Positions 1-14,150 of a stretch of DNA of 64,000 nt are shown in pieces. Each line of letters begins with the position of its first letter. The stretch's first letter is position 1. The notes beneath the pieces were generated by a model, which saw only the letters and a program-made list of their open reading frames with translations, was not told the origin of the DNA and did not search any database. The translations under genes and the position numbers were made by a program. The DNA is taken from NCBI GenBank assembly GCA_002633005.1, contig NMRA01000078.1, positions 1,029,508 through 1,093,507 on the forward strand. The letters run 5' to 3'. Origin of the DNA: Phoronis australis (Eukaryota; Phoronida; Phoronidae).

Positions 1-1951
1 ATTTCTTTTCGAAAAATTTACGGAATGTTGCAAAACTATCAATTTTGATAGAGTTTTGAATGGGCTTTCAGATTAGGTATTTCCCATTTTTCGGTAGATG
101 TCTACTTTTGAATTATCCGTGATTTTCTGATAGCGCTGTGAATCCTTTGTTGTCTGCGCTCTTGCTGCATTGATGTTGGTTTGGCTTCTGTTGAACAAGA
201 CTGTGAGCCTATTTCTTACTGATTTATGAATCTAAGTTCGTCATATGAATGTTATGTTGTTCATCATCGCCACCATCATCATCATATTCGTCTTCTTAAT
301 CATCATCTCCGTCATCGTCTTTTCAGTTAATTTCGCCAAGTGTCGCTCAAGACTGTAGCCTATTTCTTACTGATTTCTGACTAATGTGGTCATATTCATC
401 ATCTTGGTCGTCATCTCTATTCTCGTCTTTTCTGTTAATTTCTCCACGTTTCGCTCCTCGGAGCCCTTTCATTTTAGGTTTTGGCTTGAATTTTCACCAG
501 TACTAGGTTGGTCATGTTGCGTGGCATGCATAGGTTGTATTAGCTCAGCTCTATTGGTCAAAAATGGAGCATACATGCCGTGTTCTTCAAGCACATCGCT
601 GTCGTTTCTACAGGATAATTAAAAACGGAATACCCTTCAGTGTTATGCTGTTTTCAAATATTAGTCTATCAAAAATGTAAATTAGTCAAAGTTCAGATAG
701 CTTTTTAAACATGCCTCAAGTGTTTCAAACTTGGTGTAGGGATATTTAATCTCTCGCTCTAGTAGTCTATTCAAACATTGTTCAGTCTCTCTAAACAGTG
801 TTCAGGGTTTTTCAAACATGTCTCAGTGTCATTTTTTCTATCTATACTAATACCCTAATTTAAATTTTGTAACTAATCACTAAAGCTCCTTGACGGTCGT
901 AGTTTTTTGTGTCGAATCTTCATCCAATGTTGACGTACAGTTTATTTTGAAAACCACTGTTGATTCCCTGCAGCTTAGTTGTTCCAATAACCATTTTCCG
1001 ACATAGTGGGGAATGGGGATATGTTGAAAGTTGCGATGTCACTTAATGGCGCCAGAGAATTTTGTATAAAAATGTTCAGTTTCTGCACCTATAGTTTAAT
1101 TGGAACTTGGATTTAGATTTTAAAGCACTGAAATTTTGCAGCACGTTGCAGCATTCTAAAATTCTTAGCTATCAACCCATCAAGTCACCACTGCTGTACT
1201 GTTGGATGTTCAAATGATTCACCTGATAAGACCAAGGCCAAATTTGTTGAAAGCCCGCAAGTTAAAGAAATATTGCATTTCGTCTTTGTTAACTCTGGTC
1301 TCCTAAATTTGAAGTTGGATCGGATACTGCTTTTGTGTTCTTGCCACAGCAAAGAGTTTTATTACAAAGAGCTGCCTGAAAACTGCTCAAAGAAATAAAC
1401 ATATGTTGATCAGTTTTCAAATCTATTGGCAAATCTGCCGTGAAAAGGCCACATTCCAATGGCGCAACCTGAGGTTAAACTCTGCTTCTGCATGACGATT
1501 ACACGTGGTTAGCCAAAATGTGAGCATTTGGCAGGTGACAAATTCGGTGGCAGTGTGAGTATTTTTAAACTAACAGTAATTATTTGCTCATTATTTATTT
1601 ATTTATTTATTTATTTATTGTAATATTTAAAACGAGGATGGCCTCTTCAGTGACAGCACTACTTTCCAAGAGGGCCCTCAACAACAAAACTATAAAGCAG
1701 TAATATAATACAATAAAGTAGTAAAACAATAATTAAATACATGTAACAAAAAAACAATTAAAACAGGTTGAGAATTTAGATAATAAATAAATGCCAAAGG
1801 ATGATGAAAATTTGACTAAGAGGTGATACTATATAGATTATTTACAGCAATGAAAATTGTTATAATTAAGATAGGTAAGGTGGACAAGTGACATTTTATT
1901 TTTCAAATTTCTCAACAAAAACAAAAGTAATCAAGATGTAGTAAACTATTA
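1..1951. other. Non-coding, AT-rich, simple repeats
   Basis: No coding exon is supported here. It contains an imperfect direct repeat (about 195-348 and 349-454, sharing the string ending in 'cctatttcttactgattt' and a TCATCA-rich core) and an (ATTT)n microsatellite at about 1591-1619. The short hydrophobic peptides readable in the repeat come from the ATC/TCA runs and are not taken as genes. Confidence 0.6.
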
Positions 1952-4374
1952 TACCGTAATCGTTCGGGTTAACGCCCTGGGCGGTTAAATTGGCGAATCC
2001 AAAAAATCGGGGGAGGGCGGTTAACTGAGCAGTGGGCGGTTAAATCGAAAATCCACCTAAAGTAGGGGATGGGCGGTTAACCGAACATGGGCGCTTATTA
2101 CGACAGACAACCGCCCTGGGCGGTTAATCTTACCTGGCGATCTAAATCCCGACACGACAATCATACTCGGAACGCGTAGCCCTTTTCAAAGAGCTTTATC
2201 GTCACGTCGCCAAATGACTGTGAAAACGTCATAACAGCGGATGATCCCAACAAAGGTTCTCTTGCCCTCAGATTAGTCATTCACTATTAAATTTACAAAA
2301 TTGCTGAGTAATAGCCCCGTGCCGTCCTGCGGTGCGCAGACGACCAGTCACCACGCAGCCTCCACTAGAATTAAAACTGTTTCAAGATGTGACCCTGCTT
2401 AAGTGCGCGCGTGCAAGCTTCACGTGTTGCAGAGGTCAGACATCAAATTTATGGTTACAGTCTCGTACTATATGTAGCTGTCAAGTTCTGAGTCAGAGAG
2501 CAGTTTTAAAATTGGTTGTAATAAAAGTTTGAAAAACTTAACTCTGTTTTTTTTTGTGTTTGGGATGTTATAGTCGACACTCCGTGACTCAATGACATTT
2601 TCAGCGTATGGTTCTGCGGCTAGCTGTCTTATCTCGACAGCCCGGCATTGCTCTCTTGCCGTTGCGCCAAACATGCTATGCAAAGAAGTAAGACAAGGAT
2701 CGGGGGTGGTCGAGCCAGTCGTCGATCAAGAATAAAATTTCAAGCAACTGCATAAATATGTTACAAAATGTCAGAAAACAGCAATGTTTCAATTCATTAT
2801 TCTAAACGATCACCTTACCAAACTTCGTGGTGGAAAAACATTTATTTTCATGCAAGATGTCCAGATTATCCTATTCATATCACTCGTAATATCGCACTGT
2901 GGCACTGTTCGGTCCCGCTGTTATCGCGCAATGTCTCAGTCGGCTGACAATCGTGACTTGGAAATGCCGTCAAGTAATATAACGGCCTCTTTCAATATGC
3001 ATCTCGTTTTTTATGGCCAAAGATAGTGGCGGTATTCAGCACGCACGTAGGGCCTACGTGTGAGTCACCTGTCAATCACATGTTGGTGTCAAGGTAACAT
3101 GCACTCCAAAGTGTGGGAACTTGCGCACGTGCACCACTACAAATCAGTCACACATAGCGACAGTCCGACGAAGTAACAAAAACGGGCGTGACTATGTACT
3201 TTTAAGCTGTTGTTACGAAAGACCCAGTTCTTTACGATATTCCTCCGTTGCCAATGTTCCCCAAAACTGCGATGTCAAGTCTATTCCCATATTTCCCGGC
3301 TCGATGCTCCCTAAGCCCATCCCTGTAACTAGCTGCGTGAATCTCCTACCCACTATCGTCAAGCAGTCTACGTCGTAGATATTTCAGACTCGAATGGTAA
3401 GAATTTTTGTTCAGGCTGAAAATGGCCAATGTATAAACAAAATTATTCTGGTTGGCTAAAAAGGGGATGTGGAAACGATAATTCACACAGTCACGCTTAC
3501 GTGGAGGCTGACGCAAGAAATAGTAAAGAACAGCCAGCGACATTAGTTAAATCTGCCAACCAGTTTGACTGAGATGCAATAAGCAAAAAACAAAATTTGA
3601 CAAGTCGTTTTTTATTACTTCAAGATCATACACAAACATACATTATTGCCAACGTTTGAATTCACAAATCGACAGGCAGCAACGAAATCGGTAACCCAGT
3701 AAGGCACTTCTACTGTCCCTTCTGTCGCCCCACATCCTCTATAACCCGGTAGTTATACTCATCAAAATATTGAGAATTTGACATCTTTACGTGAGTTGTG
3801 AGATTTCTTCAAAATACGAGAGCTTCCCACCTTAATAGAATTTGGAGGGTTGGAAAAAACATTGTCACATTTCTCTGGCCTGATTTTTTCGAATATATGT
3901 TTTATCTAGTGCACTGCAGACGGAAACTCAGCGCGGCAGACAAAGTCGATGAAAGCGGAGGTTTTGACCCCGGCGGCGTTCTTAAACTTTGCAAACAAGG
4001 GAAGAAAATAAAGTGACAAAAAGGTTCGAGTATTATGTTTTGAAGTGAGTTCATGACCCAAGACAATAACTCGTTAACTGTATTATAATTCAGATTGCTA
4101 AACCACCGTCTCGGAGTCCCGGCGTCGTCGCACTCATTGTGATCATCGATCTTTTTCTAAAAGTTGGGGAATCGCGCGTTTCCTTAGCACCAGGCGCTAA
4201 ATCTTCATTCTTTAAAAGTCGGGGATGGGCGCTTAACCGAGAGGTGGGCGCTTAACTGGAAATATTCAAAAATCGCAGGGAGGCGCTTAAGCGAGCAGTG
4301 GGCGGTTAAATCGAAAATGAAGTCGGGGATGGGCGGTTAACTGAGCATGGGCGTTAACCCGAACGATTACGGTA
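1952..4374. mobile_element. TIR element with GGGCG[G/C]TTAA arrays, likely non-autonomous
   Basis: The ends are near-perfect inverted repeats: the left begins TACCGTAATCGTTCGGG and the right ends with its complement, CCCGAACGATTACGGTA. The match runs through GGGTTAACGCCC on the left and GGGCGTTAACCC on the right. The outer TA may be a target duplication. Inside each end lies a cluster of about six copies of GGGCGGTTAA or GGGCGCTTAA, all on the + strand (about 1975-2125 and 4222-4360). No transposase is readable in the 2.4 kb interior. It is therefore best seen as a non-autonomous DNA transposon; the superfamily is unknown. A shorter relative with similar ends lies at 23620-25003. Confidence 0.75.
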
Positions 4375-7300
4375 GCTAAGATTGAACAGTCTAGGTGTTC
4401 CCATTAATTGCAGCCTTTGAAAAATAGAAAAAGTGACCTTTTTGGCTATAATTTTGTTCATGTGAAGAATTACCATGGTCATAAGACAACTTTGTAAGCT
4501 GCTGATTGGCTGGCTGATACAGATATTCTATTTGTCATCCGATAAACTTTCACTTGTGAGGGGCCCAGTCTCTAGCACAAGATATACGAGAGTGTTAGCT
4601 AGTTTGATCACTCGCAAAAACCTTTGGTAAAAAATACTCCAATTTCAGACATTTTTTGCTCAAGGTCAGAGCTTGTCTCAAATTCCAGATTCGTATATAC
4701 AATATCGACTGTCCCAAATTTTTGAATTCCCGTATAATGAATGCCAAAACCCCCTCGTCCCAAATTCCAGAGTGCAGAAAACTGAAATTTTTGTATGAGC
4801 TTGCGCGTCCAAATTATAACGACTTCCCTAATTATATTGACTTCCCAAATTGGAGAATTTTTACCGTAGCGTTAGAAACGCTGAAATCATCAACTTTCGG
4901 ACACTGCTGTTGACTATACTAGTTATCCAGTTGAGCACAATGTCTCCATGACAACACTGGGTATAACTTGATCTCTTCTCTTAATACCATCATTTAAAAC
5001 ACGCACTAGAAGTTACGTTTGCGTTGTGTATTTTCTCTGTTCAAATCGACATTGCCCACAACCCTTGATCAAACCTTGCAAAACATGTTTTTTGTACACT
5101 CAAAGGGACATTAGCAATTTATTTTGTTTTGCTACATGCTTGAGACAGAACTCTGAATCCCTCCATCATCTCTTGTATGTTGATTTTTATTTGCCTAATC
5201 CAAAATAAACAGTGTGATCGGCCTGTTAATGACAGCACATAAACGTACGTCTCGTGTTTCAGGAACTTGAAATCCTTCACATGTAAGGTAGTATTACGAT
5301 TATGTTACCTGAATGGTACTAATTACTATGTTCAGCGACATGTCTGGTTAATTAGTAGCAGCTAATTTGCTTTCATCTTTATTCGTCATCGAACAAAGCA
5401 TTCCTCTGAGTGGAACAAACGCTGTCAAGAGAATCTATTCTTTTTCTGCTTGGAAGAACGAATTGATTATATATGACAAGTCCAGCGAATGGGCTTAGTC
5501 CGGTCCTAGCTGATGTCTTCGTTAGTTAATGCAGTTAACTCTAGCATGGCTGCCTCCTTTCAGAGTCTTCGCAACTTGTAATGGAGACGTGTTTGGTTTC
5601 TGTTTGGTCTTCATTGCGTAGTTACGCCTTAGTTCAGTCTAAAATAAGTCTTTGTGACTCAGGGGAATATCTACCGTACTCCGAAGGTTATTAAGGACGT
5701 AGTGAATGGTTTCGAATAAATTACCGAACTAACAATGATGACTGTTTTCTAGTCACCTCCTGTCCAATTTTGAGTTTTATGTTGGCATGGTAATTGTCAT
5801 GAAAAATATTGGGTTAGGCAATTTTCCTTGAAAAGTAATGGGTGGTAAATGATTTTGGAGCATCTTCGAACAAAAGGACATGGCATCGTGCTGGTGTTCC
5901 ACCCAGCTCGTCAGATCTCTTGAGGCTGGCTAGTTACGGTTCGTTGTGCAACAATAAAACTTTATTCGCACTTGAGTGACGAATGATAATTTTGCTGTAA
6001 AAAGTGATTGGCTCTGTGGGGATGTACTGTAGTGATGACAAGTGTGTAAACAGAGCGCTTCTTTTGAAAATACTGGAGAATCAGAGCGTCATTTAGGTAT
6101 CTAGAGGTGGGTCTAATGGTAGCTCTTCCTTGGTGACTCTTAACATGTGATAATAATAGGATAAAAGTTCTCTAGTTTGGAACAGCATCTGAAATTTGGT
6201 ACGTTGAAATTCAAGCCATTTTATTGAATTTTATTGATTCAGAAGGTTTGTACATGGGTAATGTTGGCATTCATTACATTTTTCAAGTATTGGACACTGC
6301 AATTTGTATCAACTAAGTCTGCAAAGTGTGGGATAAAATCGTCGAAATTAGCTACCAATGCAAAACCCCTCTCATGGACAGCCAGTAGTGCTTAGTTCTA
6401 AATTTTAATACGAGCTCCGACCTTGACCTAATTAATTAACATTTCACTGTCCACAAAATGGACAATTTTTACCATTTACTTTCCTGCTTGAGTTCTTCAC
6501 TTGCTTAGCACTTGTTAAATTTCTCCACAAAAGTGACGATCAAGAGCGTTTTAGTCTGTTGCAAGCATGGGTTGTAGTGTACAGATGTCATAAAACAACA
6601 TTTATTAAATTTGCCTGTATACTTCTTGCTCAAAACATGAACGAATGTAAATCATCAATGCCAGCGATAGTCATCATGTAGGCTTACAGTCCTCTTGATA
6701 ATTTTCAGAAATAGTTCTGTCTTAAGTCTTGCTTAAGGTTATCTCAAACCTTATTTAGTGGCCTCTAGTGTTACTCGTATATTAAAAAACTAAGCTTTGT
6801 CAACTAGTAAAGTAAATATTTTCTGAAAGACAACAGATAAGGGAATATAATTGTGTACCATTATTATTATTATAACGTTAACACCTTTTTAAGTTCAATT
6901 TCATTTTTAAGAAAGATTCATCCATAGTTTAATAACCCCTCATTTTTAAACAAAAACTTCACCTGAGTTACCTCAAAAATTTTTTGTTTAGTCTTTTGGT
7001 TCAGTTTCTATGACAAATCAACTCGCAAAATTAAGGTATTTCTTTAAAAATAAAAGTCATATTTGTCTTTCATTGTGCAAAAACTAGGTCTTTATATTAA
7101 CAGTGTTTTTGGAGATTTATGAATAAATATTAAGTTTGGAAATATCAGTGAAATCCATCAAGCCATTTTCGAGAAGTCGTGTTCCTAAGTTCAAATTAAG
7201 TCGATTAAACTGGGACGAGTGAAAGTCACAAGGTCTTCGGTTAATTATTCAGTGAAAAGTTGTTTTCGGTAAATGTACGTATTCACTCTTTAGCCATGAT

Positions 7301-10300
7301 AGCTATTTCAAAATTTACTATCAACTATGAACTGAATTTGCAGTTCGTATTAACTTAATTATCGCTAAAACTTTAATTCTTTTTACCGTTCCCAGCCGAG
7401 AGGTCAGGGATCAACTTTTGACCTACTTAAAAGCAGGTCAACAGTTCATTAGTATACGTAGGCACCATGTGCCGGGAGACTGATACGAAACCAAGTAAGA
7501 GATGGATAACAGAAATTGTGTTGGTGGTGAAAACACGTCGTTAGCATGAGATCGAAACAGCAGCGAAATGTCAAATGGCCTATCGAATTAAGGAATGTGG
7601 GTGAGGAGTTATCTCTTTTCACAGCTTTCTGCGTTCATGTCCACAGAGGGGTGAGGTGACTGTTGGAGCTTTCATTCTCAATGATCATATGCCCAACTCC
7701 CTCAGGATCAAAACTACATTTGTCCTTGTTTTCCCTGGCATCTTTGTACACCTCATTGACTCAGTATTACGGCGACTCAGTGAATGAAAGGACTGAGGGT
7801 ACATACGAAGCTGCTCTGTACCTGGCGGGAGATTCAGTTTGAGTGCCCTGTACCCTTTGACCTCGCATGAATGATAAAAAATTTCATTGCAGTTTTTTGG
7901 TTCCAAGGTGGTTCTACTACATCTCTTTTCTCGCTACACGGTATAAAATTTCGTATTTGAAGTTTCTCGAGAATGAAGATAAGTATTTTGTTAGAGACGT
8001 GAAATATTGCAAAAATGTCCAATTTTCGTGAATAAGGTTTGATATTCTTATGTCACGATTATATCACTTTTCATGAAACACGCCTAGTAGTTTGCTGGGG
8101 AGACAGTCTTGGACACTCAGTCTGTTTTGTAAATATTAACTTAGATCAAATTCCAAGTGCATAGAAAACGAATGTGACCTGACTCTTACATGGCTGTGAC
8201 TTTTTCAACCTTCTGAGAAATAGCCTAATGACTATATACACAATAGAGGAAATTCTCACAAGTTTTAAATCAGATGTTTCATGCAATGGGCCCGACCTTT
8301 GTGTGCGCTTGTGGCTTGGGCACGTCCTCCGATACAATTTATGCATCAGACCACCTGCACTCTTGTTTTTAAAATTCTGGACCACCCCAGTCTGTTCCAC
8401 AATGAGATTGTACTTCTTAAAGTGCTCAATTTATTGTGTTGTCAAGCACTACATTGTAAGTTTTGGTTCAGAGAAAAGACACTTGAGGTTTTGTGTTACA
8501 AAAGTGTATTTTACTAATTGCAACATCTCTTGGCGATCCTTTTTACATAGGTTTGGCAATGAGGTGCTTGCGCAAATGTGATAAAAGAACACAAAGCGGG
8601 TTAGTTTGTTAAGACATTATTGCACCTCGTGACTCCAGGCAATGACATAGATTTCGAAGGCCCTAGCTTTAAAAGTCATTGACAACAATGGTTGCATTTT
8701 AACTAAGTAGGATCTTTTGCAATCTCTAGTTCTCAATTCTCATGCACCTTAGAGCAATTCTGAATTGTTATAAAATCTTCATTTGTTTTCGACCAAGTGT
8801 GCCTTTTAGCAGTAATTTGTGTTCGTGAGGTAGTTGTTTGCCTTTAATGTGCGGTAGTTCCTGGCGAATGGGGGAGGATGTGTGCTGATGGAAAATTAGG
8901 ATACCCACCCATTTTGAGAGTGAGCTTGAAAAAGAAAACCCATTTATTGGAAGCCTAATTTAAAAAGTCCTGGACCAGCTTTCGTAAGGATTTGGTCCAG
9001 AAACACCACGATTTTGTAAGGTACGCTCTTTTTTGTTTATTTAGCACAGACTGAATATGTCTGACAAATGAAATGTGTATTGTCAAATTTCTTCACTAAA
9101 GTAAATAAAAAGAGAACTATCGTTTATCGTTCATGATCTTATCCTAATCTGTAAGGAATTTTTGACAACTGTCCTTTCAACTCATTTTGTCCTGCAACAG
9201 TACACGAGGTGACATTATGTTATTAAAATAAGTGGATATTTTGCAGCCAAAGTTTTGAAAATATTGTTATGAAAAGGGAAAATACTCTGTTATGACGCAC
9301 TCATATTTTGAGAACCAGTTGATGCCCGTTATTTACCGGAGAAAACTTGTTCTCAAAATGCGGTTACGTTTTATCAGACTGTTGCCGGAAAAGGACCTGT
9401 CTTAGAATCTTAAGCTCCCTAAGTAAACTTTTTTGTTGGGAATGAATTGGAAATGCACCCTGTGGTAGGGAATTTTAGAGAAAAGCATTCTCTTTAGGGA
9501 AACTGTGAAAGGTCACCCATTGTAGTGACAGGTCAATCACAGGGAGTACCCCCCTGGGATGTAGTCTCATTCTTACAAAACATGTCTGGCTTTATAAAAC
9601 CCACTGGTGTTCAGCTTCGGCTTAATGGAATGGCCTAAAGCCAATGACAATGTTACAGTTTTAAATAGAACAAATAAAAGACATCTTTATTTGCCTGTAG
9701 TGTGCTGTTGGCCATGATTAGAATTATTCGTGGATGCAAGTGGCTGGCGGCAGTGTTACACATCCACGGCTGTTCCCTGGAGCTTGTGTTGCATATTAGC
9801 ATTAGGCGAGGCACCTGCTATTAGTGTACATTTGTGACTCTGACGCTTGTGGAATGTTTTTACATGCTTCTAATTAAAGCTGTATTGCATTTGCTTTTCC
9901 AGGAGCTGAACCAAAACAAATCCTAACATTTTGAGTTAATGGCCATGCCACCATGCATGATGTTTAAAACGAAAACTTAACATAAAAGTGCTTGGGCACT
10001 GTGCCATGCATTTCCATTTGACTTTGAACATAATAGTCACAATGTTCTCCCATACGTCTAACTCTGGTTAATTCCCAAGAGATGGTGTTCATGTCAGCTT
10101 CTTTGGAAAAGCAACACGTGTTAGTTTGCGCTCTTTCAAAGACAGTTATTGCATTCTTATCCTTTCTTTGAGTTGAAATAAGCTATAATAGATCACCTGG
10201 AAGTATACTGATCGCCATCAACTTCTTTGGGAATTGAAGCACACTCTTTGCAACAAGTGACATGGGCTCTGTAGGATCATCAAAAATTCCAATTTTGGCC

Positions 10301-12779
10301 AACTTCGAACATCGTATCCCAGAAATGGCTGATTAGATTCACATGGAACTTCCAGATACATATAGGTCATCCCTCCTACATAGAAATACTAGTGCCATGA
10401 CTTATCGAAACCTGCTTTTTCAGGGACGACGCCTTGAATTAATGATTGACGTAACTCAAATGAATAAAGTCAGTCAAATATCACGTTGCACGCGCGAAGT
10501 TACCCAACCGTAAAATACGGCTTACCGTTGTATATGGATTGGTTCTACTTCACAGTTAATAACGCGACGTATTTTCATATACGCGTGAAGGTATGAGCTT
10601 CTAACATTTATTTTGTGCAACTTATATTTTATGAAAAAGTGAAAAAATAAATTGTTAGCAATATCGTGTTTCAAGTTGGTGGAATTTTTCTGTTACTCCC
10701 TTTATTGAAATTTAACTCGGTTAGTCAAGTTGGCACTCGCAAAATGTACTCAGGAGGCACAAATCCATCCAAATCCTTTGGGAAAACCCCAATGAACAGC
10801 CTATTGCACACAGATAAAGCCATAATTAATACAAGTGTCACTACGTGAATTTAACCAGACAATTCACTAAAAACAAATTTAAAAGAAACATATTTAATTG
10901 AAGCTTCCAAGTTAAAGTTTTACACAGTCACAAACACTAACATTTAGTATCATAACTAGGCCAACCACACTCTATGCATGCACCAAACTTATGGTCAGTA
11001 CCATTCCTTTCAACATCCGACTTTCAACACCATCATCTTGCAGTCCCTAATTTGTCCGCTGAATGTTACAAGTCTTCATTGCCGGCACAAACGTTCCACT
11101 GTATCCAAACATCTTCTAAACACGTCTACACCTTGTCACGGCTGGCTCTCAACTGAGGTGCACGCAGATCAAACATTTGAATGCTCCAACAGTCTTGATA
11201 ACAATACTGAGCACACCGGTGACCTAACCGACTATGTTTACAGTTGTCTATTCTTTACAACAAGTTCTCACAATGTTTCTCAAACCGTTAAATTCTTGTA
11301 TATTTTATTTACGATAATCTACTTTTACCAGCTGTTCATGCATTTTGAAGCTGTGTATGCTGCCCATTGTTTTTCACACAGAGAAATCCTTTTGTTTGGC
11401 GTTTTCAAATTGATGTTTGTATTTAGCAAAACCTTTTTTTGTACACTGTTCACCAATTTAGAATATACCTTACTGCTTATTCAGTATTTTATGAATGATT
11501 TAAAAGTCTCACTGGTTTTGTACATAATAATTGCCAAAACTGCCCTTTTTGAATTTTCAGCAGCTTCTAAGGTTATTGTGAGTGTTCACATCATTTTAAA
11601 AGGGCCCTTTCTTGCTGTCTTAACTGCGGTGTGAGCGGAGCATTGAATGTAAACTGTGAAGTTAACTGAACCCTTCATACCAGCTTTGGTAGTTAACGGA
11701 CATCGAAGTAAACAGTAGGTGATGCACAGTCGTCATCTAAGTAATCGCAAGGTCAACACTGATGTATCTCATGTGCGCTAATATTTTTTTGATGTGACAA
11801 TTTGGAAACATTCACATGATTGTTCTAATTGACATAAAACTTAGTTCTAATTCGATTGGGGATTATTTGTGCAAAACAACACTGTCCTGTAATTGTTGAC
11901 GGGTAATAATGGTCCCTGACGATAACTTCGATGGGACCGAAGTTGACCGTTCATACGGCACCGCAGCGATCCGCTGTTAAATGCACCTGTTTACTGCGAA
12001 GTTAACGGGCACTGTTAACTTTAATCCAGGACTGAAGTTAAGGGTTCATACTGACTGTAACTCCCAAAAACATCGCCACCTCGACATTAGTATGAAAGGG
12101 CCTAAAACCTTGTGTGCTGGTACCTGTGGTTTAAAACTTGAACTGGCACTGCACGTTTCATTGAAAAAAACGACTAAATGAAATTTCAGTAGTCATCCAT
12201 ATTGTGTCCTGGTTCAATATGATTTTACATGTTAAATGTTCATCAGAAAACAGAATTTTTTAAGTTTTCATTTTTTATCCCATCCGCGTTGAATCATTCG
12301 AGTGTAATACGGCCCTGTGATATTGTTTTTCCGTATTCAAACACCCGCACTAATTCAACTGTGCCCGTGGAAAGTTCAAAAGGTATGTTAATGTTGACTC
12401 GACGTCATTAACCTGTTTGATCATCAAACTTTCCCAAAATAGTTTAAAGTGGTACAATTGCAACTGTATAAATAACACTCAACATGCACTCAGGTCCCAA
12501 ATGTAACATTTGGTACAAAACTGTTAATTATATGACACTTCTGTCTCAGTTTTCAATTGCTAAATCATATATCGTCTGCAACTCAGGTGCCGATTCCTCG
12601 GTAATACAATTATATCAAATGTACTGAAAAAAGATATATTTCTATTTATATCAAATCTTGTTATTTAATATTTTCAGGAAAGGTTACTTTAGTTCAATGC
12701 ACAATTACCATTGTTTTCTTCTTTGTTATCTCTTTTCAAGTAATAAATCGTTACATTTAAAACTGTTTCTTTTTACTAG
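4375..12779. other. Non-coding stretch, no exon supported
   Basis: About 8.4 kb of AT-rich sequence without a recognisable domain or convincing splice-bounded exon. Overlapping ORFs of 117, 84 and 78 residues at 8146-8581 run on both strands and look like chance. The 218-codon ORF at 10978-11634 is discussed as a finding. The segment could be intergenic or a 5' intron of the IL-17 receptor-like gene. Confidence 0.5.
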
Positions 12780-12898
12780 AGAAAACTTGCAACCTAATGC
12801 ACAAGTACATACATGTAGGATGTGATCTGCCATGTGAACAGTGTGGGCGAAGTATTTGCAAAATCTGCCTCAAAATGAAAAATCTTAGAAGTTTGAAG
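12780..12898 (+). CDS. Candidate cysteine-rich exon, unassigned
   Basis: A strong acceptor (pyrimidine tract ending tttttactag) is followed, in phase 1, by an open frame with closely spaced cysteines: CDLPCEQCGRSICKICLK, preceded by one more Cys. The end shown uses AAG|GTGTAT (phase 0); GAA|GTAATA further on is another option. The Cys pattern could be a small zinc site or a disulphide-rich segment. IL-17 receptor ectodomains begin with a cysteine-containing region, so this could be a 5' exon of the gene that is clear from 25.6 kb on. However, this donor phase does not fit the next known exon directly, so at least one more exon would be needed. Function not recognised. Confidence 0.28.
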
Positions 12899-13904
12899 GT
12901 GTATGGGAAAAATGCAAAACGTACCTCGATTGGCGTAGATGAAGTAATATCCCACTTGATATTATTCCGCAAATCAACCTCGACTTTCGGTCTCAGTTGA
13001 TACGCAGAATGTCTCGTGGGATATCACGTCACGTACGCCACTCTCGGTATGTTTTGTGTATATATGCAGGCAAATTTGCATTAACACAGGGTCCGAGGGC
13101 TTTTTACTATTTGCTGTGTATCATTTACTGAGTGTCCCAAATGTTGACATTAACAGTCTCTCGACGTACACGTGCTACGGTCATATTGGGTTGAAGTTGT
13201 TCTGAATTGACCGAACACTATTTCCGTGTTTCCTTCATGTTTGCTTAACACTGTTGCCGGTAGTTTTGTTGTGAACTTGAACACATTAAGTAGAGTTTTA
13301 AAGTAGTGCTTATACTGGTTAAACTTTGTTTTGAAATGTAATACACTTTTGTAGTTGATCAACAAAAGAGTGTGTTGTATGGAAGATGGGATGACATTTA
13401 TGCGGTGGTAATAATTTTTTCATTACCTTTAGATACGGTAAAGTTAATATTTTCATAGCAATGTTAGAACTTGTTGCTGCTATTGATTATTAAAAAAATG
13501 GTATCTCAATAAAAAAACGTATTTGCAACTGTTCAAAAGGAGATAAACCAACCAATAGTTTTGCAGGTTTATTTTTCCATAGCCACATTCAAGAACAGTT
13601 GACGAGTTTCGTTGTGTAATTTTTCTAACTTCATCAAAGTCACGGTGAAAATGCAGATTGCAAACAAACAAAAATAACATGAAATAATTTGAAAGTTAGC
13701 TGCAGAATTTTGCCTCAAAATTTCTACCATTTTTGCTCTGAAGAACTATTTTGGCAACTTGTTTGTAATTCTACTGTAGCTCCACCTAGTTTGCTTTAGA
13801 CCACTTTGGCCCGCTAAAAAATTGGTATTGGCTTGTTCCCAACTCAGATTAGGAAGGATTTTATTTTTGACCATGCAGAGAAGTCACTGTGACAATTCAT
13901 TATT
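12899..13904. other. Non-coding stretch
   Basis: No domain, RNA gene or repeat recognised. Short ORFs on both strands are of chance length. Confidence 0.4.
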
Positions 13905-14150
13905 AAAAAAATAATAATTGCACGTGGTCTGACACACATACCAGCCATGTGCAGGCCACGCATGAGGGAGTATTGCACTGACCACCTGGAACCATTTTTA
14001 TGCTATATTAATAAATAGTTAAAACGGATCTGAGGAGCTAGAAACCTGACTCAAGGGTCTAGCACTGTGACCCAGTGGGACTCCGATCCACGACCTCAAG
14101 TAAAGAAAGCGGGCACCTATCACACTAGGCCACGCCTCTTCCTACAATTC
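13905..14150 (-). repeat. tRNA-derived SINE, copy 1
   Basis: Read on the minus strand it has an A-box-like TGGCCTAGTGTGATAGG (complement of 14116-14132) and a B-box-like GGATCGGAGTCC (complement of 14078-14089). These are followed by a conserved body ('ccttgagtcaggtttctagc') and a tail ending in caattatt plus A/T. The same unit occurs on the + strand at 54846-55110. Head plus non-tRNA body is the usual layout of a tRNA-derived SINE. Confidence 0.75.

Noticed and set aside
240-622. Hydrophobic peptides that look like signal or membrane segments
   Set aside because: They come from TCATCA/ATC simple repeats inside an imperfect duplication.
8146-8581. ORFs of 84, 117 and 78 residues overlapping on both strands
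   Set aside because: No motif or splice context, and the length is expected several times by chance in this window.
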